Below are positions 1 to 11,464 of a stretch of 64,000 nucleotides of DNA, in pieces (within the stretch, counting starts at the first letter, position 1; each line of letters starts with the position of its first letter). A program made the translations under genes and the position numbers. The notes beneath the pieces were generated by a model. The model ran no database searches. It was not told the DNA's origin and saw only the letters and a program-made list of their open reading frames with translations. This stretch comes from Chitinophaga sp. E66 (GTDB lineage: Bacteria > Bacteroidota > Bacteroidia > Chitinophagales > Chitinophagaceae): the NCBI GenBank assembly GCA_019285755.1, contig CP079103.1, positions 2,294,001-2,358,000 on the forward strand, given 5' to 3'.

Positions 1-22
1 CGTATCTGTCCGGTAAACTTTC

Positions 23-1496
23 TCAATTTGTTGCAAGTGTATCATAACTGATCTTTTTATTTTTTTCGAAATCGTATAGGGATAAATAGCGTAATTCATA
101 ATAAGCGCCCCAGAAATCCCGCAGCGCCAGCACGTAATCTCGCTTGGCCTGGTCTTTCTCCGCGAAGGCGATGCTGAGGTCGGTGATGCTGAGATTGCCC
201 AGCACATACCGTTGCCGCGCGATCTCGTACTTCTCCGAGGCAATACTGTCTGCCGAAGCGCTCAGTTTCACCTGTTCCTGCATCATGGCGTAGAGGGTTA
301 CCTGCGTGGCTACCGCCTGGGCGAAGTTTTGCCGGTCCTGCTCCACTGCGTACCGGGTGAATTCCAGGTTAGCTTCCGCAGTTTTGGTGCGGAGCGCTGG
401 CGGCCCCAGTCCAGCACGGGGATGGTGAACCGTAATTCCACCAGCTGTTGGTTCTGCGGATCACGGTATACTTTGCCCAGGTCCGCAGCGCTGTTGGAAT
501 AACCTAAATTGGCATTGAGCGCGGCGTTGAGGCCGTTCTCTCCTTTGGCTTTCGCCACGTCGCGGCGCGCTTCCCGGATACGGCGCTCGTAGGCCAGTGA
601 TTGCGCATTATTCGCATAGGCTTCTTCCAGCACCCGTTCCGGGCTCACCTGCATATCGATCTCGGAAGGCGGTAATGCAAGCTGTATCTTTCCGGCGGTT
701 TGCATACCCGCATAGGCGCGGAGGTTCATGGAGGCGATCTCCATATCGCGGCGCGCCGTGCCGGCAGATTTCTCCGCCTTCAGGTATTCCAGCTGCAATT
801 GTAAGATTTCATTACGGGATATTTTTCCCAGCTGGAATTTTTCATCCGCGATGCGCTGAATCTGCCGGGTGTTCTCCAGGTTGGTGGAAGCGATCTGGTA
901 GTTCACCTGTGCCAGCAACAGATCGAAGTAGTAGGCGCTGGCCTGCACGCCGATGAACTCCATATCCTGGATGAACTGCTGCTTGCTTTCGGCGTATTTG
1001 AGCGGCGCAATGCGGTTGTCCCACTTCATCTGGTTGAACTGGAAGAGGGGCTGCGTGTACCCTATGGTGTAGGGGATGGCGTTGTAGAGGCGGGTCTTGG
1101 CATCGAAGTCGTCGAACCGTTGCAGCTGCGTGGCGCCGTAGATCTTGCCGCCTGTGGCCGTGATGCCCTGGCTGAATGATAGGTTAAGCGCCGAGTTGTT
1201 GTAATGCACCGGTTCGAATTTGATGGTGCCGTTGGGCTGGGTGACGGGGTTGAAGGTTTTCTGGAATCCCGGTAGGTTGCCTTCCAGCGCCAGTTGCGGC
1301 TGGTAGTTGGAGCGATGGGTCCGCCATTCCCAATATTTGGTCTTGCGCACGGTGATGGCCTGCTTGGCGGCAATGGAGCCGTTGCGCGCCATGTCTACCA
1401 CTTCGGCCAGTGATAGCTGAAGTGTGTCCTGGCGCGGAGGAGCCCCGGCGCCGCGAGCAGGAAAGGTATAATAATGGCGAAAGGAGTCCGTGTCAT
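23..1496 (-). CDS. TolC-family outer membrane efflux protein (frameshifted)
   Basis: Outer-membrane channel of a tripartite exporter or efflux pump. The start at 1496 gives a hydrophobic signal peptide (MTRTPFAIIIPFLLAAPG). A missing C near 1445 then moves into the frame that begins QDTLQLSLAEVVDMARNGS, the usual mature N-terminus of this family. Long heptad-rich helices follow (QIQRIADEKFQLGKISRNE, and a second half with YEIARQRYVLGNLSITDL), the two-fold repeat typical of TolC. A second missing base near 400 splits the last 100 residues. The ATG overlaps the stop of the upstream HlyD gene (CAATGA), so the two are translationally coupled. The inner-membrane partner is not in the window and may lie beyond position 1. 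Substrate unknown. Confidence 0.88.
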
Positions 1497-2735
1497 TGAA
1501 GGTTGATTTCTTTTGCGTGACGGAACTGGCTCATGTCTGAAATAATGATGGTCTCCCGGGCTTCAGCCCGTCTTTGATTTCTACGTAATCGAAATTGACC
1601 ATGCCGGTATGCACCATGCGGCGCACGGCCTTGTTGCCCTGCACCACGTAGACCGCCATGGGCGAGACGCCGCTGAACGCCGCGCCATTGGGCGCGCGCG
1701 TCACGTCGCGACCGGACGCCGTTACCGGATATACGTCAACTTTCAGGTGCGGACGGAGGGAAGGGTGATGGCGCTCGTCGAGCTGGATGTCGAACGTAAT
1801 GGTGTTGTTCTGGATCGAGGGGTGGATGATTTCTATCCGTCCGCGGATCGTGGAATCCTGGATGCGGATGATGACGGGCATCCCGGCCGACAGCTTATCA
1901 GAGTAATTGTCGGCGATAGTGCCCGTCACCTTGAAACTTTGCAGGTCCGCGATCCGGACCAGCGGCTCTCCCTCTCGCACGGTAGTGCCGATGTTACAGT
2001 TCACCCAGGTAACCACACCGCTGCGGTGGGCAACGATGGCAGCACGGTCGAGCTTGCGTTGCAGCTCGGCCAGTCCCTGCGCCTGGATGGCGGATTCCAG
2101 TTCCGTTTCCCGCATTTCCACCTGCATGGCTTCCTGTTTGTTCTTTATCTCGTATTCCAGTTGTGCTTTTTCATGTTGCGCTACGCGGAGATTGGTTTCT
2201 GCCTGCTCCACGCTTTCCCGCGTGCCGCCGCCGGCTTTGTACAACCTGCGGGCATTTTCGACATCGGCCTGAAGTGCCTGTATGCGGAGTTGTTTGATAT
2301 TGTTGCCTGTTTGCAGGTCGAAGTAGCTCTTGTCGAGCTGGAGGCGCAGCTTGCGGACGTTATTCCGGCTTTGTTCCAGCTGGAACTTTCCTTTTGGTAT
2401 TCGGATTCTACCGCGTTGCGGTCCAGTTTGAGGAGGGGTTGGCCCGCCTGGATGGTAGCGCCTGCTGCGATAGACACTTCGAGGATGGAGGCGCTTACCG
2501 GGCTGGCAATGACTTCTTCGAACTCAGGCAGCACTTCGCCGGCGGCGGTAAGGGTATTTTCGATATCACCGCTGCTTACCTGCCCGGTTTGCACGGCGGC
2601 ACGGTCTATGGAAGCGTGGAAGAATGAGCGTACGCCCAGCACCGCCACAACGATGATAGCCACGATGCCAAGGGCGATGATCCAGCGCTTTCGGCGCCGG
2701 CTGTTAGTGATAGAAGATGGAAGCGATCTGTCCAT
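1493..2735 (-). CDS. HlyD/RND-type periplasmic adaptor subunit (frameshifted)
   Basis: Membrane-fusion protein linking an inner-membrane transporter to the TolC channel encoded next. One N-terminal membrane anchor (WIIALGIVAIIVVAVLGV) is followed by a lipoyl/barrel-sandwich half (AAGEVLPEFEEVIASPVSA) and a long coiled coil. The second barrel half is GVVTWVNCNIGTTVREGEPL, and the C-terminus ends in a membrane-proximal domain. A missing A near 2388 breaks the frame (EYQKEKFQLEQSRNNV when restored), and a missing G near 1556 hides the true end (GLKPGETIIISDM...EINLQ). The restored stop at 1493-1495 overlaps the TolC start in an ATGA junction. Length about 414 aa, normal for the family. Confidence 0.88.
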
Positions 2736-2941
2736 AGGGATGCTGAAAAATTTGACTTTCTCTTTCCAATACAGATGCCAAACGGAATAGCCTCATTTTC
2801 AACAGGATGCGAAAATCTGTATTTCAAAAAGCGTCCGATATCGGACAGATTTTCCGGAATCGGAACAAAACGGATCGCCGTCTTGCAGAAGGGAAAACAA
2901 TTGGTTATTTTGACAGGATCAACAATTCCATGTTCCCTGAT

Positions 2942-4658
2942 ATGAAAATGTTTGTCTTATCGTTTTGGCTTGTAATAGCCAGTTATTGCGCCCTGGCCCA
3001 GGGTATCTCAAAAGATCGGGCGCGCAGATCGTCAATGGCCGCGGAGAGGCGGTAATCCTGCGGGGCTTTGGTCTCGGGGCTGGATGCTGCAGGAAGGCTA
3101 TATGCTGAAAATCTATCGCGAAGGACAGCAATACCGCATCCGGGAACGGATAACAGACCTGGTAGGTGCGGAAAAAACGAAGGAGTTTTATGACCTGTGG
3201 CTCGCCAACCATACTACCCGGGCGGATATCGACGCGCTGAAGGAATGGGGATACAATTCCGTCCGCCTGCCCATGCATTTCGATCTTTATACTTTACCGG
3301 CGGATAAGGAGGCCGTGGCAGGGCAGGATACCTGGCTGGAGAAAGGTTTCGAACTAACCGATAAGCTCCTGGCCTGGTGCAAGGCCAACCGGCTTTACCT
3401 CATCCTGGACCTGCATGCCGCTCCCGGTGGTCAAGGGAACGATCTCAACATCTCAGACCGCGACCCTTCCAAGCCCTCGCTTTGGGAAAGCCCCGAAAAC
3501 CAACGCAAGACCGTAGCGCTGTGGCGCAAGCTGGCGGAGCGGTATAAGGATGAGCCATGGATCGGGGCTTACGATATCATCAACGAGCCCAACTGGGGAT
3601 TCACCGATCCAAAGAATGACCGCAATGGTACGAAAGAGAAAAATAACGCGCCTTTACGCAAGCTCATGACGGAGATTACCGCGGCGATCCGGGAGGTAGA
3701 TAACAAACACATCGTGATCATCGAGGGAATGGCTGGGGAACAATTACAACGGCGTCTTCCCGCCGTGGGACAGCAACATGGTACTCAGCTATCACAAATA
3801 CTGGAACTTCAATGACGCCGGCAGCATCCGCCATATGCTCGAAGCGCGGGACAAGTATAACATCCCGGTATGGGTAGGTGAAACGGGGAGAACTCCAACG
3901 TCTGGTTCACGGAAGCCATCCGCCTGCTGGAAAGCAATGGAATCGGGTGGGCCTGGTGGCCACTGAAGAAGATCGGTATCAATAACCCGCTGGAGATCGT
4001 TGCGCCCGAGGGGTATGACAAGATCCTCCAGTACTGGTCGGATAGCACCGCTCCGCGCCCGGATCCGGCAGCAGCCTGGGCAACATTACGGGCATTGGCC
4101 AATGCCACGAATTTTAAAGAGAATAAATTGCATAAGGACGTGGTCGATGCCATGATCCGGCAACCTTCCGATCCTCGGCGATCCCGGTAAAGCCGGTTTA
4201 TCTCTCCGGTCAGGGCCGGTTATCGGCAGACATGTATGATCTTGGCGCTAATGGATACGCCTATTTCGACACGGACACAGCTAACTACCGTGTGTCCGAC
4301 CCGAAACGAACCGGCGGCAACCGGGGAGGGTTCTGGCGTAATGATGGGGTAGACCTGACCAGGAGGCTTCCGGCGCATACATTACCCAGACCGAAACCGG
4401 GGAATGGCAGCAGTTTACGGTTAAATCGGGCGCAGGGGAGATGAGGCTTTCCATCACGGCCAGAGGCGGTGAAAAGGGCGGGCGCGTGTCTATACTGGTA
4501 GATGGCAAAACGATCGGGGACCGGTGGCCATTCCTCCGGGTAAAAGCTGGTCAGACATCCCTTTGGGAAGCATTCGGTTAGACAAAGGCATTCACAAAAT
4601 TCGTATTATGGCTGACCAGGGAGGCTTCGAGTGGCAATGGCTGAACTGGAGGAAATAG
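2942..4658 (+). CDS. Secreted GH5-family glycosidase with C-terminal CBM-like domain (frameshifted)
   Basis: Cellulase-superfamily (GH5) beta-glycosidase. The signal peptide is MKMFVLSFWLVIASYCALAQ. The TIM-barrel hallmarks are LILDLHAAPGGQGNDL, the acid/base motif IINEPNWG, and the nucleophile region WVGETGEN restored after one missing G near 3893. About 150 C-terminal residues (starting near 4190: KPVYLSGQG...YAYFDTDTANYRVSDPK, ending WQWLNWRK) look like a CBM6-type beta-sandwich; this is an inference from pattern only. At least six single-base losses interrupt the frame. The gene is divergent from the efflux pair across 206 bp. The substrate (glucan, mannan or other) cannot be told from the sequence. 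Confidence 0.85.
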
Positions 4659-4721
4659 CTAAATAATTACGGCGCAATTACGAAATAATAAAATAAATAT
4701 ATATATTCGGCCTGAAATCAT

Positions 4722-5350
4722 ATGCCTCAGCCCTCCACCAAGAAGCGCTTTGAGTCGTGTTGCGTAGCCTGCGATACCTGGATTATCGCCTACCACTCGT
4801 CTTCGCTCCCTCAGCCGGTTTACCTCGTTTGGTATACCGACCGGGCGAGCGGCGACCGGCTGCTCATGCACCGCAGCGGCCAGGTTTTCACGGCGCCGGC
4901 TCCGGAAGGGGTGGCCGTGAGTGCAGACGCGCAGTTGCCGGCGCTGGTATACCACCCGCGGTTTACGCAGTGGCTGGAGCGGGTGGTGGAACTCACCCCA
5001 CGATCTGCAATGTATATGATGCCGATTATATCGAACAGGCGTTGTCCGGAAAGCGGAAGCTGAGCCTTAAGGCCATGGATGCCCTGTCTAACTTCATCGA
5101 CCTTTTCGGTGATTACGCAAATAGCCTGGAGAACGTATCCCACCTGCAGGCTTTTCGTGAAAACCCCGTTATCGAATCGTACATCTCTCATTATTATCGT
5201 TTCATCTTCTGGCCGCGCCTGCAGCAGGGCGACCGGTTCAAGGATGCAGAGCGCCCAGCCCTGGAAACTGATCACAGCGCATTGCTGTCGGTGTTCCGTG
5301 AAATGAAGGCGCACTTTGAAGCTGGACTGAATAGCATATCCGGAAACTGA
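4722..5350 (+). CDS. Hypothetical cytoplasmic protein, about 210 aa (one frameshift)
   Basis: Not recognised. The N-terminal half (FESCCVACDTWIIAYHSSS then VYLVWYTDRASGDRLLMHR) is read in one frame. After a lost base near 5003 the second half continues as TICNVYDADYIEQALSGKRK and ends EAGLNSISGN. It has no signal peptide and no membrane segment. The second half is helical with several aromatic residues. It lies 11-20 bp upstream of the DUF5362-like gene and may be co-transcribed with it. Confidence 0.6.
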
Positions 5351-5369
5351 TCATATTAAACCCTCACAA

Positions 5370-5842
5370 ATGGAAAATCAAAACCTGTTCGACCTTCGTA
5401 TCGATGACGAGAGTGCAAGCTTTCTTAAAGAAATCTCCAAATGGGGACGCTTTCTCTCGATCCTCTCTTTCATTGTTATCGGATTTTACATCCTCGTCAT
5501 GCTATTCGTAACAATGGTGGGCAGCATTGCCAGCACCTCCATGGAAGCCGCATACGGTGGCGCCGCTAATCCGATGAGCGCGATGTTCGCGTCCGGCGTT
5601 TCTATGGTCTTCATGATCATATACATGGCGCTCCTGCTGATTCCGGTGGTGTATCTCTATCGTTTTCCACGCGCATCAAAAATGCGCTGGACAGCGGCGA
5701 CCAGGCATTGGTGACTAACGCCTTCGGCAACCTGAAGTCTGTATTCAAGTTCTATGGCATCCTTTCGATCATTGGCCTGAGCCTGGTGGCGCTGGGCTTT
5801 ATCGTTGCCATTATCGCCCTTGGGGTGGGTTTAGGAAACTAA
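5370..5842 (+). CDS. DUF5362-like small membrane protein (frameshifted)
   Basis: Starts MENQNLFDLRIDDESASFL, matching the N-terminal signature I associate with DUF5362 proteins of Bacteroidota. It has three to four hydrophobic helices: FLSILSFIVIGFYILVMLF, MVFMIIYMALLLIPVVYLY, and a C-terminal pair ending LVALGFIVAIIALGVGLGN. A single base is missing near 5665; restoring it gives STRIKNALDSGDQALVTNAF between helices two and three. Length about 157 aa. A rho-independent terminator follows. Function unknown. Confidence 0.75.
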
Positions 5843-5867
5843 CAATCACGATAGTTTATATAAGAAG

Positions 5868-5896
5868 GAGCCTCCCCTGTGGAGGCTCATTTTATT
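5868..5896 (+). terminator. Rho-independent terminator
   Basis: Eight-base stem gagcctcc/ggaggctc with a five-base loop, followed by attttattt, 25 bp after the DUF5362-like gene. Confidence 0.8.
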
Positions 5897-6006
5897 TGAA
5901 TAGCGAAAGCGCACATCCCATGTCCGGTGGGGCGTTTCATCGGGATAGAATGTCGCTTCCGGGGCATAGCATTTACGACGGAGCCCGTTTAGCTTAATAT
6001 TGCCGC

Positions 6007-6474
6007 ATGAATCCCGTTTATTCCAGATTCCGGCTGTATGCCTATTCGACTACGTTATATATTTTCGGCCTTCCGATCTTCGCTATCGGGATGGCGCTCT
6101 ATCTGCAGAATAAACAATTGATCCCAAAGCAAATGGCTTTATCGCTGTATTATAAGATCATTTGCTTTTCCGCTTTAGTAACGGCCGTTTACTGGTATTT
6201 CAACACGCGTAAATGGATGGCGAAAGTGATCGTCGATCGTTATGGAATCAGGGCAAAAGGTTTTTACGGATTGGGGAAGATGCGGGAATGGCGTTGGTCG
6301 GAACTGGAAGGGTATGCGATCAGGAAGCGCTGGCAGAAATACCACGGCACTTTTGAAGAACTATCGGTGTTGCAGGGAGGAAAGGCCGTCCTGGTCATCG
6401 TAGAGCCTGTTTATGCGAATTATAAAGATATAAAAGACACCTTCGAACCCTACCTAAAACATATACCCGAATAA
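6007..6474 (+). CDS. Hypothetical two-TM protein with PH-like tail, 155 aa
   Basis: Intact frame. Two membrane helices (LYIFGLPIFAIGMALYL and ICFSALVTAVYWYFN) precede a cytoplasmic part with short alternating strands (AKVIVDRYGIRAKGFYGLG, REWRWSELEGYAIRK). The pattern resembles small bacterial PH-domain membrane proteins: strand-rich, with a W-x-E/D 'WSELEGYAI' motif. The family is not identified with certainty. A TAATATTG box ends 5 bp before the ATG and is a plausible -7 element. It is convergent with the GT20 fusion gene, and the two share a terminator. Confidence 0.7.
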   Translation: MNPVYSRFRLYAYSTTLYIFGLPIFAIGMALYLQNKQLIPKQMALSLYYKIICFSALVTAVYWYFNTRKWMAKVIVDRYGIRAKGFYGLGKMREWRWSELEGYAIRKRWQKYHGTFEELSVLQGGKAVLVIVEPVYANYKDIKDTFEPYLKHIPE

Positions 6475-6479
6475 CCAAT

Positions 6480-6510
6480 AAAGGCCGCCCCCATCAGGAG
6501 CGGCCTTTGT
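6480..6510. terminator. Bidirectional terminator between convergent genes
   Basis: Stem aaaggccgc/gcggccttt with A-rich and T-rich flanks sits between the stop at 6474 and the stop at 6532 of the opposite gene, so it can serve both. Confidence 0.8.
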
Positions 6511-6531
6511 GTATTATCTCATTCTTCAATC

Positions 6532-8786
6532 CTAGTTTGTCTGCGCCAGGCTCAGGTTGTAGGCGTGTACGCCGCTGAGCTCCTGCATAAATTCTTCCGC
6601 CCAATACTCGATATTGTAATGTGTCACGTTCTCGAAAAGACGTTGCATGCGGATCTGGCGCTCCTGCTTGTTCATGGCGATAGCACGGAGGAGGGAATCC
6701 GTCATGGAGACGTTGTCGTAGGGGTTCGTCATGATAGCATCTCCCAGTTCTACGGATGCGCCGGCAAACTCGGAGAGTACCAGTACGCCGTCGGAATTAG
6801 GGATCTGTCCCTGAGCGGCCACGTATTCCTTGGCAACAAGGTTGAGGCCGTCGCGCAGGGGAGTGATCCAAGCAATGTCCGCGATGGCGTAATAGGCCAC
6901 TACTTCCTCGAAGGAGAAGGAGCGGAAAAAGAAATGGATAGGTACCCAGTCGATGGTGGAATACTGCCCGTTGATCTTACCGATCAGCTGCTCCAGTTCC
7001 TGTTGTACCTGTTCATAGATCTTCATGCCTTTAGCAGGAGGGGTACAGATATTTATCAGTTCCACCTTTCCGTGCAGGTTGGGATGTTCTTCGAGGAACT
7101 GGGCGTAGGCTTTGATCTTCTCCAGCGGACCTTTCACATAATCCAGCCGTTCGATGCTGAGGATGGTCTTTTTGCCCCGGGTGTTTTTCTTCAGTTGCGC
7201 AATGAGGTCTTTGGTGCTGTCTTGTTGCAGCAGTTCACCGATATAATCCACATGAACGCCCACGGGATTAGCGCCGAGCCTCACCTTGCGGCGGCCGGTA
7301 TCGATCTCGCGGGTCATGGTGCCGGTGCCCATGGCGGAGCTGTAGGTGAGGAAGCGGGGGCGCAGTTCACCGTTTCGGTGATCTTCACGGGCATGAGGCT
7401 TTTGACTACGTCCACGAAGTTCTCCACGTACCTGGGGATGTGGAAGCTGACGTAGTCGCATTGCAGCAGGCTGTGAATGATCTCGGAGCGCCAGGGGATC
7501 ACGTTGAACGTATTGGCCGCCGGGAAAGCGGTGTGGTGGAAGAAGCCGATCTTAAGGTCGGGGCGCAACTGGGGAGGTAGCCTGGTACCATCCAGAGGTT
7601 ATAATCATGGATCCAGATCATGGCGTTGGGTGCGGCTTCTTTCGCGGCTTTCTCCGCGAAGATGCGGTTCACTTTCAGGTAATGCTCCCAATGTTCATAA
7701 TTGAACTGCACCTTCTCCACGAATGCGAAGATGGCGGGCCAGAAGGCTTCTTTTGAAAAGACTTTATAGAAAATGTTGATGTCTTCTTTCTGAAGGGATA
7801 CCGGGCTGGCTTCCAGGTTCGGGTATTCGTCCCGATCGATGTAGAAGTTTTCTTCCGGTACAGGGTTCTCCCCGTCCGCCTCCTGCCACGCGATCCACAA
7901 ACCGGGGCGGCCGGATTTGAAGAAGTTGGTGAGGGTGGGGAGGATGCCGTTGGGCGATTTGGGTTTGCGGCGGATGAGCTCGCCATCTTCCACCACGGTC
8001 TCGAAGGGAAAACGGTGGTAGAGCATGACCAGCTGTGTGGATTCCGCCGGCGGAGCGGCAGGTTCCGCAGGGCCATAAAAGGTTTGAAGTCCGCGAAGTG
8101 CCGCAGCGCTTCGAGGATACCGCCGGCGCCGGGTGCGTTGGCGATGAAGGTGTCTGGGCGGCCTGAAACGGCACGTACGAGTGCGGGTTCTGCCGCGCCC
8201 ACTACTACGCCGCGGAAACCGCGGTTGTAGAGCGAGAGGTCGTTTAGGTATCTCCGGCAACAAGGATTTCACTGTCTGGTACCTGCAGCAGGTCTGCCAG
8301 TTGCCGCAAAGTGGCACCCTTATTTACGGAAGGGGGCAGCACATCGAGGAATTTATTGGCAGATAGGATAATATCGCAGCCGAGGGCGGCTTCGAGGCGC
8401 GACACTTCGGATTTGATGGAAGGGTCGTCGAAGAAGAAAGAGCAACGGCGTTGCTGCGGTACAGGTTGCAGGCGCAGGCCTTTCACTTCATTCATTTGTT
8501 CCATAACCGCCTGCTTGCCCGGCCATTTCAGCTCGATATCGTTCTGGATGGGCTGGATGGGCATGAGGGTATGGCCGTCGAGGATAGTGGCGCCTACGTC
8601 GCAAATGATGTAATCGGGCGTGGGTATAACAGGGTCTGCCAGGAGCAGGAGAACCGTTTCTACGCCGCGGCCTGTTACAAAGATGAGACGGAAGTCAGCG
8701 TTTTGCCGGATCAGGGCATACAGTTGTTCTTTGTGGGTTTGACTTCCTCCCAGGAATGTTCCGTCTAAATCGGTAGCAAGGATCAT
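6532..8786 (-). CDS. HAD phosphatase-GT20 fusion, glucosylglycerol-phosphate synthase/phosphatase-like (frameshifted)
   Basis: Predicted bifunctional enzyme making a glycoside-phosphate and dephosphorylating it. Residues 1 to about 245 form a HAD-IIB (sucrose-phosphatase-like) domain with MILATDLDGTFLGG and VAGDT-ND motifs. The rest is a GT20 glycosyltransferase beginning LVMLYHRFPFE, with KSPNGILPTLTNFF, IWIHDYNLWMVPGYL, FNVIPWRSEI, FHIPRYVENFVDVV, ERLDYVKGPLEKI and TPLRDGLNLVAKEYVA. The YHR, SPNGILPTL and FHIPRYVENF motifs match cyanobacterial GgpS as I remember it; E. coli OtsA differs at these places. An N-HAD/C-GT20 order is known for proteobacterial GgpPS. Start set at 8786, just before the DxDGT strand. 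Four frame changes all fit single missing bases. It could still be a trehalose-phosphate enzyme. Confidence 0.8.
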
Positions 8787-8977
8787 ACTAGTGTTTTTGG
8801 TGAATAGAATATGTCTGAAAGCCGCTAAAGGGCTGAATATGAGCGGGGTTACGGGTTGGATAGCGATCACAAAGGTACGAAATTATCCGGGAGGGGGTAG
8901 GTGACAACTTGGCGAAAGTGATGACGATTAGTCACCCGAAACTGTTGTTTCATCCGGCGAATTTTATTATATTGGCC

Positions 8978-10772
8978 ATGATGATACAGCCAAAACGATT
9001 ATTTGACGCGGTAGCTTACCAGCAGGAAAAATTCCCGAAGCCAGACATGCTGGCCTCCAAGGTAGATGGCAATTGGAAGCCTTATAGTACGGCAGCCGTA
9101 CAGGAAAATGCGCTACGCCTGGCCGCAGGATTACTGGCTCTCGGTGTAGGCGGAAACGACTTCACTCCTGAAGGAGCAGACAAGATCGCCATCATTTCCA
9201 ACAACCGTCCGGAATGGATCTTTACCGATCTGGCCGTTCAGCAGACAGGCGCGGTACTGGTACCGCTTTATCCTACTACCAATCCGCTGGAAGTCAAGTT
9301 CATATTGAACGATGCAGCGGTGAAGTACATCTTCGTCAGCAGCCAGGAGATGTACGATAAGATCAACGAGTTAAGGCCGGAAGTACCTTCGCTCAAAGGC
9401 ATCTTCTCGTTCGATAAGCTTCCCGGCGTGCAACACTGGTCAGAACTGACGGCCAGCGCTACGCCGGAGCTGGAAGCAAAAGTAAAGGAAGTAGCCGCGG
9501 GCATACCTGAAGAACATCTTGCTACCATCATTTATACCAGCGGCACCACCGGTACTCCCAAAGGCGTGATGCTGACGCACAAGAACATCGTGAGCAATGT
9601 GAAGTTTTCCAAAGCGAGCTTCCCCTTCCCGGACGCGCCGGAGACACGCGTACTGAGCTTCCTCCCGCTTAATCACATCTTCGAGAAGACAGTTACCTAT
9701 ATCTATTTATTCAGCGGCATCAGCATTTATTATGCGGAAAGCATGGATAAGATCGCGGACAATCTCCGCGAAGTAAAGCCCGATGGTTTCACCACCGTGC
9801 CTCGTTTATTGGAGAAGGTGTACGAAAAAATCATGAGCAAAGGCAATGAGCTGACCGGCATCAAGCGGGGCTCTTCTTCTGGGCAGTTGCGCTGGGTAAG
9901 CAATACGACAACAACATCAGCGGCGGCGCGTGGTATAACCTGCAGCTCGCCATTGCCAATAAACTCATCTTTAATAAGTGGCGCGACGCCCTCGGCGGAA
10001 AGATCTCCTTTATCGTAACCGGCGGCGCCGCGGCATCGGAGAATCTTTTACGCATCTTCAATGCGGCTAAGATACCTGTTTACGAAGGCTATGGCCCTAC
10101 AGAAAACAGTCCTGTGATCAGCGTTAACCGGCGGCATCCCGGAGGGCTTACCAAATTCGGCACCACCGGCCCGCTGCTCGACGGCGTGAGCCTGAAGTTC
10201 ACCGAAGAAGGAGAGATCTGCGTAAGCGGCGACTCCGTGATGCTGGGTTACTACAAACGCCCCGACCTTACCGCAGAAACGGTGATCGACGGGTGGCTCC
10301 ATACCGGTGATATCGGCACGCTGGTAGACGGTAAGTTCCTTAAAATCACCGATCGCAAGAAAGAACTGTTCAAGACCAGCGGCGGTAAATACGTGGCGCC
10401 GCAGCCCATAGAGAACAAGATGAAGGAAAGCCCCTTCATCGAACAGATCATGGTAGTGGGTAACGAGCGTAAGTTCGTCAGCGCGCTGATCGTACCGTCC
10501 TTCTCCCTGCTGAAACAATGGATGGGGCAGAACGGCCTGAACTTTACCAGCAACGAAGAAGCGGTGAAGAACCCACAGGTATTGGAGATGTTCCAGAAGG
10601 TGATAGATCGCTACAACGCTAATTTTAACCATGTGGAGCAAGTGAAGAAATTCGCCCTGATGCCCGCCGAATGGGGCGTGGATACGGGGAGATGACACCT
10701 AAGCTTAGCCTCCGCCGAAAGATCATCCTCGACAAGTATAAAGATATCATAGAAGGCATTTATAACGTCTGA
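8978..10772 (+). CDS. Long-chain fatty acid-CoA ligase, AMP-forming (frameshifted)
   Basis: Activates fatty acids to acyl-CoA through an acyl-adenylate. Adenylate-forming motifs in order are the P-loop IIYTSGTTGTPKGVMLTHKN, GYGPTENSPV, GWLHTGDIG, and the hinge/lysine region ITDRKKELFKTSGGKYVAPQ. Length after repair is about 600 aa, normal for FadD-like long-chain ligases of Bacteroidota. Single bases are missing near 9873 and near 10686, the second restoring GEMTPKLSLRRKIILDKY. Start chosen at MMIQPKRLFDAVAYQ (8978 or 8981); the frame stays open upstream. A strong terminator follows. Confidence 0.9.
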
Positions 10773-10779
10773 CCAAATA

Positions 10780-10811
10780 AAAAGGCCGGCGATGTTTCGC
10801 CGGCCTTTTTT
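10780..10811 (+). terminator. Rho-independent terminator
   Basis: Stem aaaggccggcga/tcgccggccttt with a four-base loop and a T run, 8 bp after the acyl-CoA ligase stop. Confidence 0.88.
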
Positions 10812-10850
10812 CCTGTTTTCCCTTGCCTGTAAACCCGTTAACTTTACGTC

Positions 10851-11413
10851 ATGATTCGCCCGGCAACCCCCAACGACGCACCCGTAGCAATTCCGCTGCT
10901 GTTCCTGGCCATGGAAGACGTGGCCCGCAAGATATCCGGCACCAACGACATGCAGGTGGTGACTCATATATTCGAGCACCTGTTCCGCGAGCCAGGTAAC
11001 CAGTATAGTTTCCAAAATACCCTGATATACGAAAACGAGGATAACGTTGCCGGAATGATCATCGGGTACGACGGCGGCAAGCTGCACCAGTTGCGTAAAC
11101 CCGTATTGGATTACATCCGGTGGCAGACGGGAGCCGGTATCTGTCCGGAAGACGAGACCCAGCCCGGTGAGTTCTACCTCGACAGTATCGCCGTGGCCCC
11201 GGGGAACCAGGGTAAAGGGATAGGCGGGCAGCTTATCAACGCCGCTGTGGAGCGTGCCGCAGGAGAGGGCATGAGCAGAGCGGGTCTTTTGGTTAGCACA
11301 GACAACCCGGCAGCGCAAAGACTGTACGAGCGCATGGGGTTCCGGTAGAATACACGATTCCGTTTGCCGGCGGGCGCTACCATCACCTCGTTAAAAAGTT
11401 GCCTTCCGCATAG
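10851..11413 (+). CDS. GNAT-family N-acetyltransferase (frameshifted near the end)
   Basis: Acetyl-CoA-dependent acyltransferase of unknown substrate. The start MIRPATPNDAPVAIPLLF is typical. The acetyl-CoA-binding motif A is FYLDSIAVAPGNQGKGIGGQ (Q-x-x-G-x-G), and motif B is STDNPAAQRLYERMGF. One base is missing near 11346; repair extends the protein with VEYTIPFAGGRYHHLVKKL to a stop at 11411-11413, the normal GNAT end. A TAACTTTA box ends 4 bp before the ATG, which suggests a very short leader. Confidence 0.82.
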
Positions 11414-11464
11414 TACTTTCCCGTATTGGCTGCGTCTCCGTTTTCACCTGACTATTTTCAATTC

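Noticed and set aside
6532..8786. Standard trehalose-6-phosphate synthase (OtsA)
   Set aside because: The GT20 motifs fit GgpS better, as explained in the findings, though this needs a tree.
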